In this document: positions 51,632 through 61,100 of the stretch, piece by piece
How positions within the stretch are numbered: the stretch's first letter is position 1
How the letters are laid out: each line of letters begins with the position of its first letter
Translations under genes and position numbers: made by a program
The notes under the pieces: generated by a model
Databases searched by the model: none
What the model saw: only the letters and a program-made list of their open reading frames with translations
What the model was told of the DNA's origin: nothing
Origin: Deltaproteobacteria bacterium
GTDB lineage: Bacteria > SAR324 > JACQKK01
NCBI GenBank assembly: GCA_029858505.1
Contig: JAOUEW010000001.1
Coordinates: 372,001-436,000 of the forward strand
Direction: 5' to 3'
Length of the DNA: 64,000 bases

Positions 51632-51930
51632 TTCCCCTGGGGCATATTTTAATTTTAAGCGGTCTGTTGTTCTCCATTGGCGTGGCCGGGGTGATTCTCC
51701 GCCGCAATGCCATTGTGGTGTTTTTGAACATTGAGCTGATGCTGAACGGAGTGAACTTGGCCTTCATCGGTTTTGCCACCCGCATGGATTCCATGGTGGG
51801 GGTAATCTTTGTGTTCTTTGTGCTGGTGGTGGCCGCGGCGGAAGCCGTGGTGGGTTTGGCCATCATGCTGGAAATATTCCGCAACAAGGAAACCTTGAGC
51901 GTGGATGAGATCAACCTGCTGAAGTGGTAA
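51628..51930 (+). CDS. nuoK: NADH-quinone oxidoreductase subunit K
   Basis: 100 residues with three helices. Conserved acidic residues of the channel: [14 protein letters not shown] (E) and [20 protein letters not shown] (E). The size is standard. The gene overlaps nuoJ and is followed by a 283-base gap before nuoL. Confidence 0.95.
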   Translation: MIPLGHILILSGLLFSIGVAGVILRRNAIVVFLNIELMLNGVNLAFIGFATRMDSMVGVIFVFFVLVVAAAEAVVGLAIMLEIFRNKETLSVDEINLLKW

Positions 51931-52213
51931 CGGGTTGCTTGCGGTGGTGGGGCGCGTGGATAGGCGGCGGTGCTTGGAGGTGGGGGGATGAATACGTTGC
52001 CTAGGATGGGGAAAACCCATCGGACGGGAGGATGCGGTTCAAGATGGGTCAAGACTTGGTCAAGATTGGTTTCGTTTGAATGCGGCATGAAGTCGGGATG
52101 AAGTGAAGTGCGCCATGGCCAATACTTCAAGGGCCAGACCTGCTGGGTTGTTCGGTGTGAAGCGGGTTTGAAGTTCAAATGGTTTTCCGGAGATTCTTTC
52201 AGTGGACAACACG

Positions 52214-54145
52214 ATGATGAACGATTCGTTGTGGATCATTCCGGCCCTGCCGCTGGCGGGCTTTTTGCTAAACGGCCTGCTGGGCCGCAAGCTGGGGCCG
52301 GTCTTTGTGTCTCTGCTGGGGCCCGGTGTGGTGGGCGCGGCCTTCGTGCTGTCGATAATGGCTTTCAACCGCATGCTGCAAGCCCCCGGCTTAACCATTT
52401 CTCAAACCCTGTTTACCTGGATTCAATCCGGCAACCTGAACGTGCCGGTGACCCTGTTGGTGGATCGTCTCTCGGGGCTGTACCTGCTCATCATCACCGG
52501 CATTGGGTTTGTCATTCACCTGTTCGCCGTGGGCTACATGCGTGGGGAAGCCGGGTTCTGGCGGTTCTTCGCTTACCTGAACCTGTTTATCTTTTTCATG
52601 CTGATCCTGGTGATGGCCAGTTCTCTGCTGCTGCTGTTCGTGGGGTGGGAGGGGGTCGGTCTGTGCTCTTACTTGCTGATTGGCTATTACTTTGAAAAAG
52701 ACTCTGCCGCGGCGGCGGCCAAAAAGGCCTTCGTGGTGAATCGGATTGGGGATTTTGGTTTTATTGTGGCTTCTCTGATGCTGTTCTGGCTGTTTGGCAC
52801 CTTGGAAATGGCGGGGATTAACCAGCAGGCTTCGGTGGTGCTGGGGGCGGGGTCGCTGATGGTCACCACCGTGACTCTGCTGCTGTTCGTGGGGGCCGCG
52901 GGCAAAAGCGCCCAAATTCCCCTGTATGTGTGGCTGCCCGACGCCATGGAGGGCCCCACCCCGGTGTCGGCCCTGATCCACGCGGCCACCATGGTAACCG
53001 CCGGGCTGTACCTGCTGGCCCGCATGAGCCACCTGTTCGTGTTGTCTCCCGCCACCCTGGCCGTGGTGGCCGCCGTGGGCGCCGCCACCGCGTTGTTCTC
53101 TGCCACCATCGCCCTGGCCCAGAACGACATCAAGCGGGTGCTGGCCTATTCTACCTGCAGCCAGTTGGGCTATATGTTTCTGGCCATGGGGGTGGGGGCC
53201 TTTGGGGCCGGGGTGTTCCATGTGATGACCCACGCGTTCTTCAAAGCCCTGTTGTTCCTGGCGGCGGGGTCGGTGATTACCGCCCTGCACCACGAGCAAG
53301 ACATGCGCAAGATGGGCGGACTGGCCAAGAAAATGCCCATCACCGGATTCACGTTTCTTATTGGGGCCCTGGCCATCTCCGGGTTCCCCCTCATCTTCTC
53401 CGGGTTCTTCTCGAAAGATGAAATTCTGTGGCAGGCGTTCTCTTCTCCGGCGGGTTCTACCCTGCTGTGGCTGGTGGGGTTGATTACCGCGGTGCTGACG
53501 GCTTTTTACATGTTCCGGGCGGTGGGGATGGCCTTCTTCGGGGCCAGCCGTTTGGAGCACCCGGAGCATGTGCACGAGTCTCCCTGGGTGATGACCCTGC
53601 CCCTGATGATTCTGGCGTTTCTGTCGGTGACGGGGGGCTGGCTGGGCATTCCCCATTCTTTGGGCGGGGGCCTGGGCATCACCAACCGGATGGAACACTA
53701 CTTTGAAGGATTTTTCGCTCAGGTTCCGGCGGGGGCGGGCCACGGTGATACTGGCACCGAACTGGGCTTGATGGCCCTGACCACGGTGCTGGCCCTGGGG
53801 GCCATGGCCCTGGGCTATCGCATGTTTACTGTTAACCGGGAACGGGCCCTGGCCTGGGATCAAACGGACCCCATGGTGTGGAAAGTGCTGCGGAATAAAT
53901 ATTACGTGGATGAACTATACAACCTGGTGGTGTGGCGGCCTCTGCACTGGGTCTCGGACAAGGTGCTGTGGAAAACCGTGGACGTGAAGGGCATTGACGG
54001 CACGGTAAACGGCGCGGCCCGGGCGGCCCGGGGAATGGGTTGGGTGCTGCGCTTGGCCCAAAACGGGATGATTGAAATTTACGCGGTATCCATGGTGGCC
54101 GGGGCCGTGCTGGTGGTGGGCTACTTGGTGTTTTTAACCGAATAA
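52214..54145 (+). CDS. nuoL: NADH-quinone oxidoreductase subunit L
   Basis: About 643 residues, antiporter-like subunit with many helices. Conserved: WEGVGLCSYLLIGYYFEKDS, LPDAMEGPTPVSALIHAATM (channel lysine/histidine region), YSTCSQLGYMFLAMGVGAFG, THAFFKALLFLAAGSVI. The long C-terminal lateral helix region is present. Start chosen at ATG 52214; a GTG at 52202 is possible and lies nearer a GGAG. A 6-bp hairpin with a short T-run follows the stop (54144-54163). Confidence 0.95.
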   Translation: MMNDSLWIIPALPLAGFLLNGLLGRKLGPVFVSLLGPGVVGAAFVLSIMAFNRMLQAPGLTISQTLFTWIQSGNLNVPVTLLVDRLSGLYLLIITGIGFVIHLFAVGYMRGEAGFWRFFAYLNLFIFFMLILVMASSLLLLFVGWEGVGLCSYLLIGYYFEKDSAAAAAKKAFVVNRIGDFGFIVASLMLFWLFGTLEMAGINQQASVVLGAGSLMVTTVTLLLFVGAAGKSAQIPLYVWLPDAMEGPTPVSALIHAATMVTAGLYLLARMSHLFVLSPATLAVVAAVGAATALFSATIALAQNDIKRVLAYSTCSQLGYMFLAMGVGAFGAGVFHVMTHAFFKALLFLAAGSVITALHHEQDMRKMGGLAKKMPITGFTFLIGALAISGFPLIFSGFFSKDEILWQAFSSPAGSTLLWLVGLITAVLTAFYMFRAVGMAFFGASRLEHPEHVHESPWVMTLPLMILAFLSVTGGWLGIPHSLGGGLGITNRMEHYFEGFFAQVPAGAGHGDTGTELGLMALTTVLALGAMALGYRMFTVNRERALAWDQTDPMVWKVLRNKYYVDELYNLVVWRPLHWVSDKVLWKTVDVKGIDGTVNGAARAARGMGWVLRLAQNGMIEIYAVSMVAGAVLVVGYLVFLTE

Positions 54146-54290
54146 CCGCTGGCTGGCGGTTTTGGTTAGAGCGCCAGTACACTGCCTGAAGATTTGGCTT
54201 GGCATCGGCCGGAAAAATTTACACGAGTGTTTTTAGAGATAGTTTCACCCAAGTCTCACTCACAGTCATTCACAGTAAAGGGAACCGTTC

Positions 54291-55847
54291 ATGTCCATTC
54301 TGGGAATTCCCATTCTTTCTCTGGTGATCTTCCTGCCCCTGACGGGGGTGGCGGCCTTGTTGTTGGTGGGCCGGAATCAGGGGGCCCTGGCCCGGGGAAT
54401 TGCCCTGGCGGTGACCGGCCTCACGTTCTTGGCTTCGCTGCCCATGTATTTTGCCTACGATGCCGCCATGGGGGGCTTCCAAATGGTGGAGCAGATGGAC
54501 TGGATTCCCGCCTGGGGGGCCCAGTATTTTCTGGGGGCGGATGGGGTGTCGATGCTGCTGGTGCTGCTGACCACCCTGCTCACCTTTTTGTCTGTGCTGG
54601 CGGCTTGGAACGAGAACCGCCACACCCGTGAGTTCATGATTGCCGTTTTGCTGCTGGAAGTGGGCATGACCGGGGTGTTTTTGGCGCTGGACGTGTTCTT
54701 GTTTTATGTGTTCTGGGAGGTGATGCTGTTTCCCATGTATTTCATTATTGGGGTGTGGGGCAGCGACCGCCGACTGTACGCGGCCATGAAGTTCGTGGTG
54801 TACACCATGGCGGCCTCGGTGTTGATGCTGGTGGCTATTTTGTTCATGTACTATCTCAACTTTCAGTCCACCGGGCATTCCTCCTTCAATCTGCTGGAGT
54901 GGTATCACCTGAAGGTTCCCTTCCCCGCCCAGTATTGGCTGTTCGCGGCTTTTGCCCTGGCCTTCGCGGTGAAAGTGCCCATGTTCCCCTTTCACACGTG
55001 GTTGCCCGATGCCCACGTGGAGGCCCCCACCGCGGGGTCGGTGATTCTGGCTGGGGTGCTGCTGAAAATGGGAACTTACGGTTTCTACCGGTTTGCCATG
55101 CCCATGTTCCCCGACGCGGTGCTGATGGCCCTGCCCGTTTTGATGGGGTTGGCCGTGGCGGCCATTCTCTACGGGGCTTTGGTGTGCATGGTTCAGCCCG
55201 ACATGAAAAAACTGGTGGCCTATTCCTCGGTGTCTCACATGGGCTTTGTGATGCTGGGGCTGTTTGCCCTGAACACCCAAGGGGTGCAGGGCAGCATGAT
55301 TCAAATGCTGAACCATGGCGTGAGCACCGGCGCCTTGTTCTTGCTGGTGGGCATGATTTACGAGCGTCGCCACACCAAAGCCATCGCCGAATTTGGCGGG
55401 CTGATGGGCCCCATGCCGGTGTATGCCACCGTGTTTCTGGTGGTGGTGTTGTCCTCCATCGGGCTGCCGGGGCTGAACGGGTTCGTGGGGGAATATTTGA
55501 TTCTGCTGGGGGCCTACGGGGTGAATCCCTGGGGGGCGGGTGTCTCTGCCCTGGCGGTTGTGCTGGCGGCCATCTATCTGCTGTGGATGTATCAGCGGGT
55601 GTTCTTTGGCCTGGTGACCAAGGCGGTGAACCAAAAACTGGCGGACCTGACCCTGCGGGAAATGGCCGTGCTGGCCCCCCTGCTGGTGCTGATCGTGTGG
55701 ATGGGGGTTTACCCCAAACCGTTCCTGGATAAAATGAAGCCCTCGGTGGATCAATTCATTGCCAGTCAGGCTGGCGCCAAGCCCGCCGTGCCAGAATCCC
55801 CAGCAGCCAAGCCGGAATCCGTGAAGCCAGGGGTCTCCCTGCGCTAG
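54291..55847 (+). CDS. nuoM: NADH-quinone oxidoreductase subunit M
   Basis: 518 residues, antiporter-like subunit. Conserved: FFVFWE-type block (LFYVFWEVMLFPMYFIIGVW), FAFALAFAVKVPMFPFHTWL-like region with the essential lysine, LPDAHVEAPTAGSVILAGVL, and YSSVSHMGFVMLGLFALNTQ. The Pro/Ala-rich tail of about 25 residues is extra. It lies between nuoL and nuoN with non-coding gaps on both sides. Confidence 0.96.
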   Translation: MSILGIPILSLVIFLPLTGVAALLLVGRNQGALARGIALAVTGLTFLASLPMYFAYDAAMGGFQMVEQMDWIPAWGAQYFLGADGVSMLLVLLTTLLTFLSVLAAWNENRHTREFMIAVLLLEVGMTGVFLALDVFLFYVFWEVMLFPMYFIIGVWGSDRRLYAAMKFVVYTMAASVLMLVAILFMYYLNFQSTGHSSFNLLEWYHLKVPFPAQYWLFAAFALAFAVKVPMFPFHTWLPDAHVEAPTAGSVILAGVLLKMGTYGFYRFAMPMFPDAVLMALPVLMGLAVAAILYGALVCMVQPDMKKLVAYSSVSHMGFVMLGLFALNTQGVQGSMIQMLNHGVSTGALFLLVGMIYERRHTKAIAEFGGLMGPMPVYATVFLVVVLSSIGLPGLNGFVGEYLILLGAYGVNPWGAGVSALAVVLAAIYLLWMYQRVFFGLVTKAVNQKLADLTLREMAVLAPLLVLIVWMGVYPKPFLDKMKPSVDQFIASQAGAKPAVPESPAAKPESVKPGVSLR

Positions 55848-56053
55848 ATCGGAGAAAACCGGGGCAAAAGGGATAAGGAAAATGAGGGGGTAGAAAATAA
55901 TCGATGGGAAGAAAGTGCGGTTAGGTTTTTCGAGGGATGTCAAAATAGATGGGATGACGGACGGAATAATACCGGATAAGTAGTAGGCGTACAAAATGGC
56001 GGGATTACGGCGCAGAGCCATTCGGCAAACACGATGACATTAGGCTAGCCAAC

Positions 56054-57523
56054 ATGACCTTTCAGATTACCCAAACCGACCTGCAGACCATTCTCCCCGA
56101 ACTGATTTTGTTCGGAATGGGAATGCTGGTGCTTGTGGTGGAACTGTTCCGTCGGCCGGGGGCCTCTACCCTTCCCCAGGCCCTGGTGGCGCTGTTGGGC
56201 ATTTCAGCCTCGGGCTATGGGGCCTATTTGCAGCTGGGCTTGGACCTGAAAGGGTTCTCTGGCGAGGTGATTGCCGATGATTACGCCGCGGTGTTCAAAA
56301 TGGTGTTCGCCGCCACCGCGTTTTTAACCGTGCTGATTTCTACCCGCTACCTGGCCGACCGGAAAATGGATTTCGGCGAGTATTACGCCCTGCTGCTGTT
56401 TGCCGTCGGCGGCATGATGGTGATGGCTTCGGCGCTCGACTTGCTGATGGTGTTTGTGGGGTTGGAGATCCTGTCCATTTCTAGCTACATTTTGTGCGGT
56501 ATGCTGCGCCATGACGTGAAGAGCAACGAAAGCGCCATGAAGTATTTTCTGCTGGGGGCCTTTGCCACCGGTTTCTTGCTGTATGGCATGGCCATGATTT
56601 ACGGGGCCACCGGCACCATTCACATTCGGGAAATTGGCATGGCCCTGACCAACCCCGATACCTTTGCCAACCCCCTGGTGTGGTTTGGCATGGCGCTGCT
56701 GCTGGTGGGGTTTGGGTTCAAGCTGTCCATCGTGCCCTTCCACATGTGGACCCCAGACGTGTATGAAGGCGCCCCCACGGCGGTTACGGCGTTTCTTTCC
56801 GCCGGGCCAAAGGCCGCCGGGTTTGCCGCGCTCATTCGGCTGTTGGTAGAAGCCCTGGGGGCCATGCGCGGCGAATGGAGCCAGGTGCTGTGGGTGCTGG
56901 CCGCCCTGACCATGACCCTGGGCAACGTGGTGGCCATTCAGCAGAACAACATCAAACGGATGCTGGCCTATTCGTCCATCGCCCACGCCGGGTACATTCT
57001 GGCGGCGCTGGTGGTGTCGACCTCGGAGGGCTTGGGGGCCGTGGTGTTCTATACCCTGGCCTATACCCTGATGAACATGGGCATCTTTGCCGTGCTCATT
57101 CTGGCTTCCGGCCCAGACAAAGAGCGGGTGACCTTTGATGACTTCAAAGGGTTTGGCTATGTTTCTCCCGCGGTGGGGCTGGCCACCCTGGTGTTCGTGC
57201 TGTCGCTGATCGGCATTCCCCTCACCGGCGGGTTCGTGGGCAAGTTCCAAATATTCAAAGCCGTGGTGGAGCAAGGCTACATCTGGCTGGCGGTGATTGG
57301 GGTGGTGAACTCGGTGGTGTCGGTGTATTACTACCTGCGGATTCTGGTGGTGTTTTACATGACCCCCCCCCAGGGTGAACCCGCCCCCAAACCGGTGTTT
57401 CATCCGGGTTTGGCCGCCGCCATTCTGGTTTCGGCCGTGGGGGTGCTGTATCTGGGCATTCTGCCCTCCGCGTGGCTGGAACTCTCCTCCCGCTCTGTGT
57501 CGGTGCTGTTGGCCGGGTTTTAG
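56054..57523 (+). CDS. nuoN: NADH-quinone oxidoreductase subunit N
   Basis: 489 residues, third antiporter-like subunit. Conserved: VGLEILSISSYILCGMLRHD, ESAMKYFLLGAFATGFLLYG, VPFHMWTPDVYEGAPTAVTA, YSSIAHAGYILAALVVSTSE, and GIPLTGGFVGKF. Length is normal. It ends the nuo set; tRNA-Leu follows after about 90 bases on the same strand. Confidence 0.96.
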   Translation: MTFQITQTDLQTILPELILFGMGMLVLVVELFRRPGASTLPQALVALLGISASGYGAYLQLGLDLKGFSGEVIADDYAAVFKMVFAATAFLTVLISTRYLADRKMDFGEYYALLLFAVGGMMVMASALDLLMVFVGLEILSISSYILCGMLRHDVKSNESAMKYFLLGAFATGFLLYGMAMIYGATGTIHIREIGMALTNPDTFANPLVWFGMALLLVGFGFKLSIVPFHMWTPDVYEGAPTAVTAFLSAGPKAAGFAALIRLLVEALGAMRGEWSQVLWVLAALTMTLGNVVAIQQNNIKRMLAYSSIAHAGYILAALVVSTSEGLGAVVFYTLAYTLMNMGIFAVLILASGPDKERVTFDDFKGFGYVSPAVGLATLVFVLSLIGIPLTGGFVGKFQIFKAVVEQGYIWLAVIGVVNSVVSVYYYLRILVVFYMTPPQGEPAPKPVFHPGLAAAILVSAVGVLYLGILPSAWLELSSRSVSVLLAGF

Positions 57524-57610
57524 ACGTTGAGGGGATAGGGCGGGAAGTGTTGGTCTGGCGCGCCATCTCTTGACAACCCCCTCCAGCCCCCGGAAAATTG
57601 ATCCAATACC

Positions 57611-57692
57611 GCCGAGGTGGTGAAACTGGCAGACGCGCTGGACTCAAAATCCAGTGGGGCAACCCGTGCGGGTTCGATTCCCGCCCTCGGCA
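57611..57692 (+). tRNA. tRNA-Leu (CAA)
   Basis: 82 bases with the long variable arm of class II tRNAs (GGGGCAACCCGTGC). Acceptor GCCGAGG/CCTCGGC; anticodon stem CTGGA/TCCAG with loop CTCAAAA, anticodon CAA, reading UUG; T arm GCGGG-TTCGATT-CCCGC. Discriminator A; CCA is not encoded. Confidence 0.96.
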
Positions 57693-57762
57693 TTCGTTGT
57701 GAGTTTTGAGCGATGTGTATTTTTTAAGAAGCGATGTGTCATTTTTAAGAGAGGCTTGAGCC

Positions 57763-57790
57763 ATCCTGCGATCTGAACGCGGGATTTTTG
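57763..57790 (+). terminator. Likely terminator after tRNA-Leu
   Basis: ATCCTGCG (57763-57770), loop ATCTGAA, CGCGGGAT (57778-57785), followed by TTTTTG. An 8-bp stem with one T-G pair. It lies about 70 bases after the tRNA; the stretch between holds a tandem 21-base imperfect repeat (GCGATGTGT..., 57712-57753). Confidence 0.6.
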
Positions 57791-57863
57791 CGTAAGGCAT
57801 GTTTTCCCCCGTGTAGAAGCGAACAGGGAATGCGGGGCAAGGCCCCAAAATCATCCCCCTTGG

Positions 57864-57895
57864 AAAGCCCGCCCTGCGCGGGCTTTGTTGTTTTT
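57864..57895 (+). terminator. Second rho-independent terminator before the macroglobulin gene
   Basis: AAAGCCCGC (57864-57872), loop CCTGC, GCGGGCTTT (57878-57886), then GTTGTTTTT. Perfect 9-bp stem. The following 255 bases up to 58150 hold no supported gene. Confidence 0.85.
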
Positions 57896-58150
57896 AGGGG
57901 TATGGGGGATCAAGGGGGGAAGCAGAAGACCCAAGCCAAAAGAGGGAATGACGCTTTCGTGGGGGGCACGTAAGTCGTGAAACCCGGAATGAGATTGAGC
58001 CGCTCAGGGGGAAGTGCTCTCTTCTTTGAAACAAAAATATCCTTTCATATCGGAGGGCGCCTTTGTTGGCATGGGCGCTGGTTGTGGTGTAAGATTCCCT
58101 GCGGATTTCATCACTGGAAGGTCGTTTCATCACATCAAAAGGGGGTGGAT

Positions 58151-61100
58151 ATGAAAAGCCAATGGAAAGCTAAGTTGACCAGATGGAAGACATGGTTGCT
58201 GGGAAAATGGCCCCGCCAACGGGTGGCCAAGGGGGTGGAAGGGTTGAACACCCGCTGGGCCAAAGTGAAGGCCCATCCGGCAGCGCAACGGGTAGGGCGT
58301 GGGGTCCATCCTGTGGTTCAACGGTTGAAGGGTTGGGCCCAGACGGCTTGGCAACGCGGGGCCCAATGGGTGGCCCTGGCCATGCACGTGCGCCGGGCGG
58401 CCCGGGCTGAATCCTCCGCCGAGACCAAGCAAACCCCCACGGCTGAACGCCGCTCGAAATACGGTTTGTTTTTACAGAAGGTGGCGGCAGCGTTCAAAAC
58501 CTTCTTTTCTCCTGTGATGTGGGTGTGGTCCGGCCTGAAAGCGGTCTTCTATTTTACCCTGGGGAAATACACGCCTCCTCCCTTGTTTAAGTGGATATTC
58601 CGCTTGCCCTCCCTGGTGGTGGACGAAGTGGTGGCGTTGTCGCGTTATTGGTACCGGAAGTCGGCGCGGAGTTTTTGGATTGGCTTCCCCCTGGTGCTGG
58701 TGGCGACCGTTGCCGCGGTGTTGTTGATCATTTGGATGCCCCAGCGAAATGAAATTGAGCTGCATTTGTCGGGACCTGGCGAGCCTAGTTTTGAAGAGGG
58801 GGCCAAACCCGATGAATTGCGGATTTACGCTTATTCTTCCCTGGCTCGCCTGGAGCAAGCTGGAAAACCCGTGACCCATGGCATCACGCTCTCGCCGGAA
58901 TTGCCGGGGGTGTGGTTGTGGGTGGATGACTCTACCCTGGTGTTTAAGCCAGAGCCCGGAGTTCACTGGGCGGTGGGGGAAGATTACACGGTGAAGTTCG
59001 ACAGGGACCTGTTCCCCGAGCATGTGCATCCCTCCAGTTACAAACTGACCTTTTCAACACCACCCTTCAAAGGGGCCATCAAAGAGTTTTTCCTCTATCA
59101 AGACCCGAACGACGGCAAGATCAACAAGGTGGTGGGGACCATCCGTTTCAACTACCCGGTGGACGAGGAAGATTTTAGGGATCGGGTGACCTTGAAATTG
59201 AAGGGCAAGGGTGGGCTGTTCAGCGGGTTTGGGGGCGGGGTGGACTATCAGGTGACCTTCAACAAAACCCATACCGAGGCCTACGTGCACTCGGTGCCGT
59301 TGGTTATTCCTGAAGAAGAAAAAACGGCCGTGATGGTGGTGTCGTCTGGCGCCCGCTCCTCTTGGGGGGGCTCTAGCCTGGAGTCTTCCCTGGAAGACTC
59401 GGTCAGGGTGCCGGGGCTGGAGGATTTCTTCAAGATTGCCGAAACCACGGTGACCTTGGTGGACAACGAGCAGAATGAATCGGAACAAGTTTTGGTGGTG
59501 GAAACCACCTCTGGGGTGGGGCCGGATGAACTCTCGAAAAACTTGGAGGTGTATTTGCTGCCGGTGAACCGCCCAGCCTTTCAGGGTATGCCGGAGGTGA
59601 AGAATTATTATTGGGGAGACACGGCCATGATTGGCACCGAGGTGCTGGCCCAGTCTCAAAAAATTCAGCCGGATCCCCTGCCGTCGGAAGTGGCTTACCC
59701 CAAGGTGCATGCCTTCCGGGTGCAGGCAGACCCCGGCCGTTCTTTTTACCTGCAAGTGAAAAAGGGCACCCAGGGGTATGGGGGCTTTCCCCTGGTTCGG
59801 GCTTACGACCGAGTGATACGGGTGCCAGATTTTCCCAAAGAAGTGAAAATCATGCAGAAGGGGTCCCTGCTGAGCCTGGGGGGAGAACACAAAATTTCCG
59901 TGGCCGCCCGGGATATTCCGGCCGTGCGATTTGAAATTGGACGGGTGAAGATCACGGACATCGCGCACTTGGTCAGCCAAACCGGTGGGAAGTTCAACAG
60001 CCCCGAGTTCCAACACTATAACTTTGACGAAACCAACATTAGCCAGCAAACCGTGGTCACCCGCCCGCTGCAAAAGGGGCGCCCTGGTCTGCCCCAATAT
60101 GCCTCCTTGGATTTTTCGCCTTACCTGGGTGGCGCTGGGAATTTGCGGGGGTTGTTTTTGGTGCGGGCCAGAGGGTGGGACACCGCCCATTCGCGGCCAG
60201 CGGGGGGCAGCGACAGCCGCTTGGTGCTGGTGACCGACATGGGCATTCTGGTGAAAACCACCCAAGACAACCGCCATGACCTGTGGGTCATGTCCATCCG
60301 CAGCGGCAACCCGGTGGCCGGGGCCCATGTGGAAGTGCTGGGCAAGAACGGTCTGCCGGTGATCTCCGACGACACCGATGCGTCGGGCCGCGCTTCGTTC
60401 CCCTCATTGGAGCATTTCACCAGAGAAAAATATCCCACCGTGTTTTTGGTGACCAGGGGCAATGACGTGGCCTTCATGCCCTTCCGGGGGTTCGATACCC
60501 AGCTGGATTTCAGCCGGTTTGACGTGGGCGGTGAACACACCGTGAGAGACAGTGAATACACGGTGCGCACCTATGGCGGCGAAAACGGCGAGGATACCCC
60601 CCAAGAAAAACCCCAAAACGATCCCTCCAAGGGGCTGGACGCCTATCTGTTTTCTGACCGGGGCATTTACCGCCCCGGAGATACCTTTCACGTGGGCATC
60701 ATTGTGAAACCTCAAGATTGGCGCCAGGGGCTGCCGGCCATTCCCCTGGAGGTGGTGGTGACCGACCCCCGGGGCCTGGAGGTGAAAAAAGAACAAATCC
60801 GGCTTTCGCCCAGCGGCTTTGAGGAAATGGCTTACTCCACGCAACCGGTTTCTCTTACCGGTGCCTATCAAACCAGCCTGTACGTGGTGAAGGACGGCAA
60901 GCGGCACAATATGCTGGGGAACGTGAGCGCCCGGGTGGAGGAGTTTCTGCCCGACACCATGCGGATTGCGGCCCATCTTTCCAGCGAGCGCGCCGTGGGA
61001 TGGGTGCCCCCCAAAAAACTGAAAGGCCTGGTCACCCTGTCGAATCTGTACGGCACGGCGGCGGTCAACCGGCGGGTCACCGGGGTGATTCGGCTTTCTC

